Shown: piece by piece, positions 1-7,822 of the stretch
How the letters are laid out: the number at the start of each line of letters is the position of its first letter
How positions within the stretch are numbered: the stretch's first letter is position 1
NCBI GenBank assembly: GCA_964624395.1
Contig: CAZUWY010000022.1
Location: 1-25,453 of the forward strand
DNA length: 25,453 nt
Direction: 5' to 3'
From: UBA1046 sp964624395
GTDB taxonomy: Bacteria; Bacillota; Clostridia; Saccharofermentanales; DTU023
Translations under genes and position numbers: made by a program
The notes under the pieces: generated by a model
What the model was told of the DNA's origin: nothing
What the model saw: only the letters and a program-made list of their open reading frames with translations
Database searches by the model: none

Positions 1-13
1 CTTATTTGTAAGC

Positions 14-45
14 TAAGTGCTGCTTAAAGGAGAGCACTTACTTTT
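14..45 (+). terminator. Possible weak terminator of an upstream gene
   Basis: A perfect 8-bp inverted repeat, TAAGTGCT at 14-21 and AGCACTTA at 33-40, has an 11-nt loop and is followed by CTTTT. The T-tract is short, so this is at best a weak intrinsic terminator. It would end a transcript entering from the left edge and insulate the rpsU promoter. The upstream gene is outside the window. Confidence 0.4.
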
Positions 46-80
46 GCAATTAAGGCCAGCCCACTGCTAGAATTTATAAT

Positions 81-109
81 TTGACCATGATCTGTGTCTA
101 AGGTATAAT
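81..109 (+). promoter_or_regulatory. Sigma-A type promoter of rpsU
   Basis: TTGACC at 81-86 and a perfect TATAAT at 104-109 are separated by exactly 17 bp. Transcription would begin near 116 and give a leader of about 43 nt before the rpsU start. This is the closest match to the housekeeping consensus in the window, as expected for a ribosomal protein gene. Confidence 0.85.
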
Positions 110-158
110 GCCGTTGCTGCAAAATGCAGCCTAGTCCACTGTGAGGGGAGGGAGAGTA

Positions 159-332
159 TTGTCGGAAATTCGTGTCAAAGAGAATGAATCCCTCGACAGT
201 GCCCTTAAACGCTTTAAGCGTCAATGTGCACGTTCGGGCGTTCTTGCGGAAGTTAGAAAACGCGAACATTATGAAAAGCCGAGCGTCAGACGCAAAAAGA
301 AATCTGAAGCTGCGCGCAAAAGAAAGCGCTAA
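159..332 (+). CDS. rpsU: 30S ribosomal protein bS21
   Basis: This encodes a 57-residue very basic protein matching bS21, a small-subunit protein located near the 3' end of 16S rRNA that takes part in translation initiation. The N-terminus SEIRVKENESLDSALKRF and the Arg/Lys-rich tail ending KRKR are typical of Firmicutes bS21. I place the start at TTG 159 rather than the upstream in-frame GTG at 141: the family begins M-S-E-I, and the purine-rich GGGAGGG at 146-152 sits 6 nt before TTG, so a GTG start would place the ribosome binding site inside the coding sequence. A near-consensus promoter lies upstream at 81-109. A structured spacer and terminator follow at 333-601. Confidence 0.95.
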   Translation: MSEIRVKENESLDSALKRFKRQCARSGVLAEVRKREHYEKPSVRRKKKSEAARKRKR

Positions 333-343
333 TGGCAGTTTTT

Positions 344-434
344 GCAGGCAGCAAGCTCTAAGATGAAATTCATATTTTAGAGGACGTATATGATCAGCCT
401 TGCTGGTAAGGTGATTATTAGCTCGACTGCCTGC
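344..434 (+). other. Structured RNA candidate in the rpsU-recJ spacer with competing helices
   Basis: The non-coding stretch 333-651 contains two mutually exclusive pairings. Helix A is CAGCAAG at 349-355 with CTTGCTG at 399-405 (7 bp). Helix B is GCAGGCAG at 344-351 with CTGCCTGC at 427-434 (8 bp), extended inward across a small internal loop by AGCT 354-357 with AGCT 420-423. They share residues 349-351. No T-tract follows helix B, so it is not a terminator itself. I do not recognise a known riboswitch or protein-binding leader. An rpsU 3'-UTR element or a recJ leader are both possible. Neither helix has comparative support. Confidence 0.35.
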
Positions 435-566
435 CAGGAGAATGTATGCTTTAATTATTGAATCTTTGACCTTGTCTGGGGGCAAAATCTTGTTTACAGA
501 CTTTAAGATTTAAGTTTATAAAGCTTGATTGGCAATATAATCTGTTTTTAGATGGATAATCAAAAC

Positions 567-601
567 AAGCTGTCGCAGAGATAATTTGCAACAGCTTTTT
601 T
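567..601 (+). terminator. Intrinsic terminator between rpsU and recJ
   Basis: AAGCTGT at 567-573 pairs with ACAGCTT at 591-597. After one mismatch, GCA 575-577 pairs with TGC 587-589, leaving a 9-nt loop. A run of T residues (596-601) follows the 3' arm. It probably ends the rpsU transcript before recJ. The upstream AGCTTG at 522-527 could pair with CAAGCT at 566-571 and compete with the 5' arm, so partial read-through control is conceivable. Confidence 0.65.
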
Positions 602-609
602 AATGCTGA

Positions 610-636
610 TTGAAGACAGGGATTGTAATATATAAT
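610..636 (+). promoter_or_regulatory. Weak promoter candidate for recJ
   Basis: TATAAT at 631-636 is a perfect -10 hexamer. The best -35 match is TTGAAG at 610-615 with a short 15-bp spacer, so this is uncertain. If used, the transcript would begin only about 9 nt before the recJ ATG. That would rule out the upstream TTG at 610 as the start codon. Confidence 0.3.
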
Positions 637-651
637 AGATGTGGTGATTTT

Positions 652-2766
652 ATGGAGCAAGATGATAAGACGAGTTTGAAAAAATTATTACTTTCCCGTA
701 ACTGGAGCTTAAAATCCGGTCAAAATGCCATTTTGCAAGGCAAATCTGGCATGAATGGCAGAGATGAGGATATTTTTGCGCCTGCATCTGCCTACATGGA
801 CAGCTATCATCCACTACTGCTTAGGCTTTGGCAGGCCAGGAATTATTCTCAGGCAGAAATTGAGGAGATTTTATATCCTCAGGAGATCTCTTATCCTGAC
901 CCCTTTCTTTTTACAGAGATGAAAAAGGCGATTGATTTGATCGAGCAGGCTGTTTTTCACCGAAAAAAAATCCTGATTTTTGGCGACTATGACGCAGATG
1001 GTCTGACGGCAACTGCTCTGCTGTCCCGCTGGTTTAGAAATAAGGGAATAGAGACCATAAATCTCATTCCTGATCGTTTGCGTGACGGCTATGGCTTAAC
1101 ACATGAGCAGGTGGATCTGATCAAAAAACATAAGCCCGATTTGCTCATTACGGTTGACTGCGGCAGTTCAAGCCAGGAGGAAGTAAGGCTGTTGGAAGAG
1201 AGCGGCATCCAGGTAATCGTCACGGATCATCACACAGTTGAAGGCGAAGAGCATACAGCCTCTGCCTTTCTTAATCCACAAGGAGAAGGTGAGAATTTTC
1301 CCCTGCAGGGTCTGGCTGGAGTGGGCGTGGCTTATTATCTGATTAGAGCCCTGGAATATCCCAAAGAGCCCGATCCTGTCTACACTATTTTGGCTGCTAT
1401 CGGAACTGTTGCTGACGTCATGCCGTTACGAGGTCATAATCGTCGTTTGATGTCTGATGCAATCGCGTTTTTCACTGCGCATGCGCCGGCAGGGATTGAA
1501 AGTCTGCTCAGGCAAGGCTATCGAGCAGATGGCGATCTGTCTTCTGCTTCTATTCAATTTAGATTAGCACCAAGGCTTAATGCTGCCGGCCGACTTGGTG
1601 AGGCTGAAGCGGGTTTAGAGCTTTTGCTGACTGACAGTAAAGAGGAGGCTAAACGCTTAAGCAAATTATTGTGCGATTTGAATGTCAGGCGCCGGGAATT
1701 AGAAAAAGAACAGATGGAGTATGCCCAAAAACAAATTGAAGCAGAACTTGTCTATGGCGAAGATAGAATTATTATCGTGGCTGACGAATCTTTTCATCCA
1801 GGTATTTTAGGTATCCTGAGTGCACGTCTGGCCGACCAATACCAGATGCCTGCCATCTGCCTCGCTCTTGAGGAGGGAATATACCGTGGTTCGGCCAGAA
1901 CTTACGGAGATCTGGATATTTATGAGGCTATTGCCAGCTGCTCCGATCTTTTGCTGACATTTGGCGGTCATTCTGGAGCTGCAGGCCTTTCTTTGGCCGC
2001 AGAAGATCTGCCGGCTTTTAAGACTAAAATGAAAAACTATATGGCCCGCTTCGGTGCTTACGAACCTGCCGATCTGCTGGTTGATGTTGAAGTTTCCGGG
2101 ACCGATCTGACATTGGCTGCAGCACATGCTTTAGAGATTTTGGAGCCTTACGGCGAGCAAAATCCTCAACCCTTATTGATGATCAAAGGAGTGCAGATTG
2201 CAGAGATCAGAAGGATTGGAGATGGCAGTCATCTCCGCCTGCTTTTAGAACTAAAGGGTGGGGGAAGGGTAGTAGGCCTTGCCTTTAGGCAGGGTGCAGC
2301 ATCTCTTCTCTATGAAGCAGGTGATATCATCGATCTTGCTTTTTACCTGATGAAAAATGCCTGGCAGGACAGTGAAGAAGTAAATTTGCATATCGAAGAG
2401 ATGCAGCTGAGCAAGAAAGATCAGGGCGGCGAGAATCTAGCGCTTAATCGCTCAATGATTGCCTATGTATATAAAAGACTAGAGCAACTGTCAGATAAGC
2501 AACGGGATTTGATTTTTGATCCTTCGCATCTGGCGCATTGGTTGAGCAGTAATTATAATGAACATATTTATGTCGAACAGTTGCTTCTGATTCTTAATTT
2601 GTTCTCCGAGGCGGGGCTAGCCAGTATCAGATCTCTGGGAGACAGAAATATGAGTTTAAATTTTAATCTAACTAAGGAGAGGGTGGATCTTAAAGCAACT
2701 GAACTTTGGCAGGAGCTTTTAAGTCAAGGAAGGATAATTGATGCGACAGCGGCAAAGCATAACTGA
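652..2766 (+). CDS. recJ: Single-stranded-DNA-specific exonuclease RecJ
   Basis: This 704-residue protein is a RecJ-type 5'-3' exonuclease of the DHH phosphoesterase family, used in recombinational and mismatch repair. Visible motifs in order are GDYDADG (about residue 111), ITVDCG, the TDHH metal-binding motif (about 191-194), a LNPQ segment, ADVMPL, RLNAAGRLGEAE, FHPGILGILSARLAD and the DHHA1-type FGGHSGAAG (about 437). An OB-like region and a C-terminal extension follow. I chose ATG 652, preceded by GTGGTG, over TTG 610, which overlaps a -10-like TATAAT and adds a non-conserved 14-residue leader. The gene overlaps the start of rel by 26 bp, so the two are probably co-transcribed and translationally coupled. 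The recJ-rel order is common in Firmicutes. Confidence 0.95.
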   Translation: MEQDDKTSLKKLLLSRNWSLKSGQNAILQGKSGMNGRDEDIFAPASAYMDSYHPLLLRLWQARNYSQAEIEEILYPQEISYPDPFLFTEMKKAIDLIEQAVFHRKKILIFGDYDADGLTATALLSRWFRNKGIETINLIPDRLRDGYGLTHEQVDLIKKHKPDLLITVDCGSSSQEEVRLLEESGIQVIVTDHHTVEGEEHTASAFLNPQGEGENFPLQGLAGVGVAYYLIRALEYPKEPDPVYTILAAIGTVADVMPLRGHNRRLMSDAIAFFTAHAPAGIESLLRQGYRADGDLSSASIQFRLAPRLNAAGRLGEAEAGLELLLTDSKEEAKRLSKLLCDLNVRRRELEKEQMEYAQKQIEAELVYGEDRIIIVADESFHPGILGILSARLADQYQMPAICLALEEGIYRGSARTYGDLDIYEAIASCSDLLLTFGGHSGAAGLSLAAEDLPAFKTKMKNYMARFGAYEPADLLVDVEVSGTDLTLAAAHALEILEPYGEQNPQPLLMIKGVQIAEIRRIGDGSHLRLLLELKGGGRVVGLAFRQGAASLLYEAGDIIDLAFYLMKNAWQDSEEVNLHIEEMQLSKKDQGGENLALNRSMIAYVYKRLEQLSDKQRDLIFDPSHLAHWLSSNYNEHIYVEQLLLILNLFSEAGLASIRSLGDRNMSLNFNLTKERVDLKATELWQELLSQGRIIDATAAKHN

Positions 2767-5071
2767 AACAGATGCTGATCTGGAAATAGCAAAGATCATA
2801 GAGCGCTGGAAGAAATACTCCAATCAGGAGGATGCCTCCAAGCTGGAAAAAGCCTATGAATTTGCCAAAGAAGCTCATAAAGAGCAAAAAAGAGCGTCTG
2901 GCGAACCATATATTATTCACCCTGTCGAGGCTGTCAGGATTCTTTTGGATCTCGAAGTTGATGAGGACACATTAATTGCTGCCCTTTTACATGATACTGT
3001 TGAAGACACAGATGTCTCCTTAAATGAGATAGAAGAAGAATTTGGTGAAGATGTCCGCAATCTGGTCGATGGCGTGACTAAATTATCTAAGTTTTCCTAT
3101 TCCACCAGAGAAGAAATACAGGCGGAAAGCTACCGAAAAATGTTTTTGGCCATGGCCAGAGATATAAGAGTTGTTTTGATCAAGCTGGCTGACCGCCTGC
3201 ACAATATGCGCACCATGAATTACCAGGACAGCCAGAAGCAAATTGAAAAATCGCGTGAGTCCTTGGATATTTATGCCCCTCTCGCCCATCGCCTGGGCAT
3301 TCACAAGATAAAATGGGAACTTGAGGATTTAAGTCTCAACTATCTCGATCCAGATGCTTACTATGATCTGGTTGAGCAGATCTCACAAAAGCGAAGTGAT
3401 CGCGAGAATTTTCTGGCTGAAACCTCCCGCGACCTCAAGGAAAGAATTTCCCAGATGGGGATTAAAGCGGATATTGAAGGCAGACCAAAACATTTTTACA
3501 GCATCTACCGCAAGATGAAAGGGCAAGATAGAACAATTGATGAAATCTATGATCTTTTTGCCATGCGCATCATCGTTGAGACCGTCGGAGAATGCTATGC
3601 TGTTTTAGGTTTGGTCCATGAGCTCTTCAAGCCGATGCCGGGAAGATTTAAAGACTATATTGCTATGCCCAAGCCTAATATGTATCAATCCCTGCATACC
3701 ACTGTCATCAGTCCCGCAGGTATTCCCTTTGAAGTTCAGATCAGAACCTTGGAAATGCATCGCACTGCTGAGTATGGCATTGCTGCCCATTGGCGCTATA
3801 AAGAGGATAAAAAGCAGGGTTCTGGTAAAGCTGATCCTATTGATGTCAAGCTGACCTGGCTGAGGCAGCTTCTGGAATGGCAAAGTGAAATGCGTGATTC
3901 CTCGGATTTCATGAACACTTTGAAAGAAGAGCTCATTTCGGATGAGGTTTTTGTCTTCACGCCCAGAGGTGAGGTTATATCGCTGCCATCCGGCTCTGTA
4001 CCGATAGATTTTGCCTACCATATACATAGTGGCGTAGGTAATTCAATGTACGGGGCAAAGGTCAACGGGCGCATGGTTCCTCTGACTTCAAAATTGGAAA
4101 ATGGCGACATAGTTGAAATCCTGACCTCAGATAAAGTCAAGGGACCTAGTTTGGACTGGCTGAGTATTGTTAAAAGCAGTACTGCAAAAAGTAAAATATC
4201 CACCTGGTTCAAGCGCGAGATGCGCAGTGAGAATATTGCCCGCGGTCGGGAGACAATTGACCGGGAGATTAAAAAATCAGGTTTTACACCAGCTCAGCTG
4301 GTAAAAAGAGAATCTTACGATAAGCTCTTAAAACGCTACTCTTTGCAGACATTAGATGATCTTTATGCAATCGATGGTGGTCTATCAGCTGCTCGCATCG
4401 TGCCCAGGCTCAGAGATGATTATATTATCTCACTTGATGAGGATGAGAGGGCTAGGCTGGGTTATCGGGTAACCAAGAGTGGGCATGTTCAGTATGCGCC
4501 TAAATCCGTTCTTTCCTCTGATGAGTCCACCTGGACCAAAAGGGATACGGAGAGCAAGGAGCAAAAAAGACGCAAGATTGCTAAGCAGTCACGCGGAGTT
4601 CAGGTAAGGGGCATTGAAAACTGCCTGATCCGGCTGTCACGCTGCTGTAATCCGGTCCCGGGCGACAAGATTATCGGTTATGTTACAAGAGGTGACGGCG
4701 TTGCCATCCATCGGATGGACTGCCCTAATATAGTTCATCTTTTAGATGCCTTTGATAAATCTCCCGAGGATGCGGAGAGAGCATCACGGTTGATTGATGT
4801 CTTCTGGGTGGAGGATTTGCCGGATGAGCTAAAATACCAGACTGTGCTGAGAATAATTGCCAGAGAGCGCAGCAATTTACTGGCCGAGATCTCCAGTGCA
4901 GTAGCGGTGGAACAAATTCCTATTCTTGAATTCAAAATGCAGTACGCTAAAGATCTAAGTGCAAGATTTAGACTGACGATCGAAACCAAGGATAATGAAC
5001 AAGTTGATAGATTGATTAAACGTCTTTATACAATTCCCAGCGTAGTTGATGTCAGCCGGACAGGCAGCTAA
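2741..5071 (+). CDS. relA: Bifunctional (p)ppGpp synthetase/hydrolase Rel
   Basis: This 776-residue long RSH-family stringent-response enzyme makes (p)ppGpp from ATP and GTP/GDP and also hydrolyses it. The HD hydrolase domain is intact (YIIHPVEAV; HDTVEDT from residue 84; KLADRLHNMRT). The synthetase domain contains RFKD at 302-305, the motif associated with bifunctional Rel/SpoT rather than monofunctional RelA (EFDD type), followed by the substrate-binding YQSLHTTV and QIRT segments. A TGS domain starts near 402, a Cys-Cys zinc-finger/RIS region (CCNPVPGD) near 635, and an ACT domain ends the protein. ATG 2741 lies 7 nt after AAGGAAGG. The TTG directly before it is a less likely start. The gene overlaps recJ by 26 bp and ends 8 bp from the convergent RNase J gene. 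Confidence 0.96.
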   Translation: MRQRQSITETDADLEIAKIIERWKKYSNQEDASKLEKAYEFAKEAHKEQKRASGEPYIIHPVEAVRILLDLEVDEDTLIAALLHDTVEDTDVSLNEIEEEFGEDVRNLVDGVTKLSKFSYSTREEIQAESYRKMFLAMARDIRVVLIKLADRLHNMRTMNYQDSQKQIEKSRESLDIYAPLAHRLGIHKIKWELEDLSLNYLDPDAYYDLVEQISQKRSDRENFLAETSRDLKERISQMGIKADIEGRPKHFYSIYRKMKGQDRTIDEIYDLFAMRIIVETVGECYAVLGLVHELFKPMPGRFKDYIAMPKPNMYQSLHTTVISPAGIPFEVQIRTLEMHRTAEYGIAAHWRYKEDKKQGSGKADPIDVKLTWLRQLLEWQSEMRDSSDFMNTLKEELISDEVFVFTPRGEVISLPSGSVPIDFAYHIHSGVGNSMYGAKVNGRMVPLTSKLENGDIVEILTSDKVKGPSLDWLSIVKSSTAKSKISTWFKREMRSENIARGRETIDREIKKSGFTPAQLVKRESYDKLLKRYSLQTLDDLYAIDGGLSAARIVPRLRDDYIISLDEDERARLGYRVTKSGHVQYAPKSVLSSDESTWTKRDTESKEQKRRKIAKQSRGVQVRGIENCLIRLSRCCNPVPGDKIIGYVTRGDGVAIHRMDCPNIVHLLDAFDKSPEDAERASRLIDVFWVEDLPDELKYQTVLRIIARERSNLLAEISSAVAVEQIPILEFKMQYAKDLSARFRLTIETKDNEQVDRLIKRLYTIPSVVDVSRTGS

Positions 5072-5079
5072 ATAAGGGC

Positions 5080-6810
5080 TTAATCCACTTCCATCACAGA
5101 TATTAATATGACAGGACGTCTTCTTGTCTTCTCAAATAATAAACGGCGCAATTCATGCTCTAAGCGGCCGGATTTGAGCAGGCGGGCCAGCTTTTTGTTA
5201 TCTTTTTTGGCCTCCTGGGCCAGTTCGGCAATCAGACTTCTGCAGTTCTCGGTTGTGCTGGCAATCTCGCTATCATAAATAAAGCCGCGGGCAATAATAT
5301 CTGGCTGACCCAGCAGGGAGTTAGTTTTTTTGTCAACCGCAATATAGGCTGAAACAACACCATCTTCCGCCAAACGCAGCCGATCTCTCAAAACCCATTT
5401 GTCTACATCACCCATGCCAGAGCCGTCGATTAGAAGGCCTGCACCTTCGGTAAAGCCGACAAAACGCATTTCATCATAATCTAATTCAACAATATCGCCA
5501 TTGGCCAGCAAACGGATCCTCTCTTCAGGATGGCCCATACTCATAACCATCTTGCCATGTTTATATAGGTGGCGGTATTCACCGTGAGAAGGAATAAAAT
5601 ACCTCGGTCTTGTCAACTGGTAGATCAGCTTTAATTCCTCTTGATAGGCGTGCCCTGAAACGTGGACATCGGCCAGAGCCTCATAGACAACTTCAGCTCC
5701 GCGCCGGTACAATTCATTTATCATCCGGTAGATGGTTTTTTCATTGCCGGGAATTATCGAGGAGGATAAAATGACGGTATCCCCTTCTTTAATTTCTACA
5801 TTCTTGTGTTCAGCATAGGCGATCTTGCTCAGGGCAGCCATCGATTCGCCCTGGCTGCCGGTGGTAACTATAACCAGCTCATTATCCGCGTGATTGTCAA
5901 CAGCCGAAATATCGATGATGCTTCCTTTACGGCTGCGGATATAGCCGAGGCTGTTGGCTGCCTCATAAACGTTTAGCATGCTGCGACCGAGCAGGCAGAC
6001 TTTCCTTTTATTAGCTTCGGCGGCATCAATAATCTGCTGCAGGCGATAGACATTAGAAGAGAATGTGGCCACGAACAATCTACCCTTGGCCTTGGAGAAA
6101 AGCTCGCTCAGACATTCACCGACGGCCTGTTCGGACATGGTGGACCCTGCGATCTCAATATTGGTGCTGTCTGAAATAAGAGCGAAAACACCTTTTTGCC
6201 CCAAGGCAGCAAAACGGCCCAGATTGATCGGCTCTCCCACAGGCGGGGTATAGTCAACCTTAAAATCTCCGGTATGGATAACAATGCCGAGCGGCGTGGT
6301 GATAGCTAAGGCATTGGCGTCAGCGATGGAATGGTTGACATGAATAAACTCGACCTGAAAATAGCCGCTGCCCACCCTTTGCCCGCTGCGGACCGTTCTC
6401 AGATCGGCATTTTTGACTCGAGTGCCGCGATCGGATAATTTGCGTTCAATCAGTTTTTTGGTCAGGGCATTACAGTACACCGGCAGATTAAATTCCTTTA
6501 GCAGCCAGGGCAAGGCACCGATATGGTCCTCATGGCCATGCGTGATGAAGACTGCTTTCAGCTTTTCTTCATTTTCACGCAGGTAAGTAAAATCCGGAAT
6601 AATAATATCTACACCGGGCATATCTTCATCAGGGAAGCCCAGGCCACAATCAACGATGATGATCTCATCGAGATACTGGAAACAGATCATATTCTTCCCC
6701 ACCTCGCGCATACCGCCGAGGGGAATGATTCTCAAACCGGAAGATTCATTTTTGATCACTTGTTCTGCTTTATTTTGCCTTGATTTATGGTTGGAAATCT
6801 TCTTTGCCAT
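5080..6810 (-). CDS. rnj: Ribonuclease J (metallo-beta-lactamase/beta-CASP RNase)
   Basis: This 576-residue protein belongs to the RNase J family, which acts in mRNA decay and rRNA maturation with endonuclease and 5'-3' exonuclease activity. The zinc site motif HGHEDH lies at residues 91-96, preceded by a DCGLGFPDEDMPGVD segment. Later landmarks are DSTN, SSSIIPGNE and the beta-CASP region HVSGHAYQEE followed by IPSHGEYRH. The C-terminal domain is present. The N-terminus carries about 24 basic, polar residues before the conserved IIPLGGMREVGKN. I start at ATG 6810 because an extended -10 element lies just upstream and its transcript would begin near 6825, inside the longer TTG-started frame (6885). 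The purine-rich AAAGGGAG abuts this ATG with almost no spacing, so the start is less certain than the function. Confidence 0.93.
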   Translation of the reverse strand: MAKKISNHKSRQNKAEQVIKNESSGLRIIPLGGMREVGKNMICFQYLDEIIIVDCGLGFPDEDMPGVDIIIPDFTYLRENEEKLKAVFITHGHEDHIGALPWLLKEFNLPVYCNALTKKLIERKLSDRGTRVKNADLRTVRSGQRVGSGYFQVEFIHVNHSIADANALAITTPLGIVIHTGDFKVDYTPPVGEPINLGRFAALGQKGVFALISDSTNIEIAGSTMSEQAVGECLSELFSKAKGRLFVATFSSNVYRLQQIIDAAEANKRKVCLLGRSMLNVYEAANSLGYIRSRKGSIIDISAVDNHADNELVIVTTGSQGESMAALSKIAYAEHKNVEIKEGDTVILSSSIIPGNEKTIYRMINELYRRGAEVVYEALADVHVSGHAYQEELKLIYQLTRPRYFIPSHGEYRHLYKHGKMVMSMGHPEERIRLLANGDIVELDYDEMRFVGFTEGAGLLIDGSGMGDVDKWVLRDRLRLAEDGVVSAYIAVDKKTNSLLGQPDIIARGFIYDSEIASTTENCRSLIAELAQEAKKDNKKLARLLKSGRLEHELRRLLFEKTRRRPVILISVMEVD

Positions 6811-6831
6811 CTCCCTTTGTCTATTTAATTT

Positions 6832-6840
6832 ATCATAACA
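6832..6840 (-). promoter_or_regulatory. Extended -10 promoter for RNase J
   Basis: On the minus strand TGTTATGAT forms an extended -10 (TGn followed by TATGAT at 6837-6832). No good -35 is seen at the usual distance, which is tolerated by extended -10 promoters. Transcription would start near 6825, about 15 nt before the proposed ATG at 6810. Confidence 0.45.
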
Positions 6841-6883
6841 GAAAAACAATCTTGAGGTAGTTGGCAATCTTTTGTCCCGGGTC

Positions 6884-6913
6884 AAGACATTAGTTTTCTA
6901 AAAGCAGTAAAAT
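6884..6913 (+). promoter_or_regulatory. Possible promoter of the ABC transporter genes
   Basis: AAGACA at 6884-6889 and TAAAAT at 6908-6913 are separated by 18 bp. The -35 matches the consensus at 4 of 6 positions. It lies in the 162-bp divergent gap between RNase J and the ABC ATPase. Confidence 0.35.
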
Positions 6914-6972
6914 AGATTTAATGCGGAAATATTAGCGGACAGTTAGAATTAATTGCTTGGCTGGAGGAAAAG

Positions 6973-7695
6973 ATGCTGCTTTTAAGAAATGTGACAAAAT
7001 CCTATGACGGCAAAAAGAATGCCGTAGATAATTTGAGTCTTGAAATATACCCCGGGGAGATCTTTGGCTTTCTGGGCCCCAACGGTGCTGGCAAGACAAC
7101 TGCCTTGAAGATGATAACGGGAGTGCTGCAACCTAGCGCTGGAGATATTGTGATCAAGGGTTATTCCATCTTAAGTCAGGCGCTGGAGGCTAAAAGGCAG
7201 TTTTCCTTTGTTTCCGACGACCCTAATATATTTCTTAGATTAAAAGGGATTGAGTATCTGCGCTTTATTGCCGATATTTATGAAACTGATCCCGGCCAGA
7301 GAGAAGATAGAGTCCGGCTGCTGGCGGAAGAGTATTCCATGGCAGAAGTATTAAATGATCCGATCAGCAGCTATTCCCACGGTATGAGGCAGAAAATTAT
7401 CCTTATCGGCGCACTGATTCATGATCCACCCATCTGGATTATGGATGAACCGATGACAGGGCTTGATCCCAAGTCAAGCTTTAATCTGAAAAAGCGTATG
7501 CGCGACCACGCAGATGCAAATCAAACAGTTTTATTTTCCACCCATGTGCTGGAGGTGGCGGAGAAGATTTGCGATCGAGTCGGTATTATTGATAAGGGCA
7601 AGCTGATATTTCTCGGCAGCATTGACGATATGAGAGCTCATTTTCTAGAGCACAGCAGCCTAGAGGAAATGTTTCTTGAGCTTACGGAGGTATAG
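6973..7695 (+). CDS. ABC transporter ATP-binding protein
   Basis: This 240-residue cytoplasmic ATPase powers an ABC transporter, probably with the membrane protein encoded just downstream. Motifs are complete: Walker A GPNGAGKTT at 35-43, signature SYSHGMRQ at 133-140, Walker B IWIMDEP at 154-160 with catalytic Glu, and a switch histidine in FSTHVLEVAEKICDRV. A GGAGG ribosome binding site at 6963-6967 precedes ATG 6973. Sequence style resembles the ATPases of ABC-2-type exporters (EcsA/YthP-like). The substrate cannot be read from sequence. The 127-bp gap to the permease shows no convincing terminator, so the two are probably one operon. Confidence 0.9.
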   Translation: MLLLRNVTKSYDGKKNAVDNLSLEIYPGEIFGFLGPNGAGKTTALKMITGVLQPSAGDIVIKGYSILSQALEAKRQFSFVSDDPNIFLRLKGIEYLRFIADIYETDPGQREDRVRLLAEEYSMAEVLNDPISSYSHGMRQKIILIGALIHDPPIWIMDEPMTGLDPKSSFNLKKRMRDHADANQTVLFSTHVLEVAEKICDRVGIIDKGKLIFLGSIDDMRAHFLEHSSLEEMFLELTEV

Positions 7696-7822
7696 GGCCA
7701 GCCTCTGGAAAATTTTTGGGATTTATGAATGATGAATAAGATACAAACTCCGGGACAGGCTTTTACTGATAATTTTTTGTGAGCAGCTGTAAATAGTCAA
7801 ACTCAAAATAATGGAGAGTAAA

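Noticed and set aside
24..485. Minus-strand open frame of 153 codons over rpsU
   Set aside because: It lies antisense to the clearly conserved bS21 gene, has low-complexity composition and no ribosome binding site, and matches no family I know.
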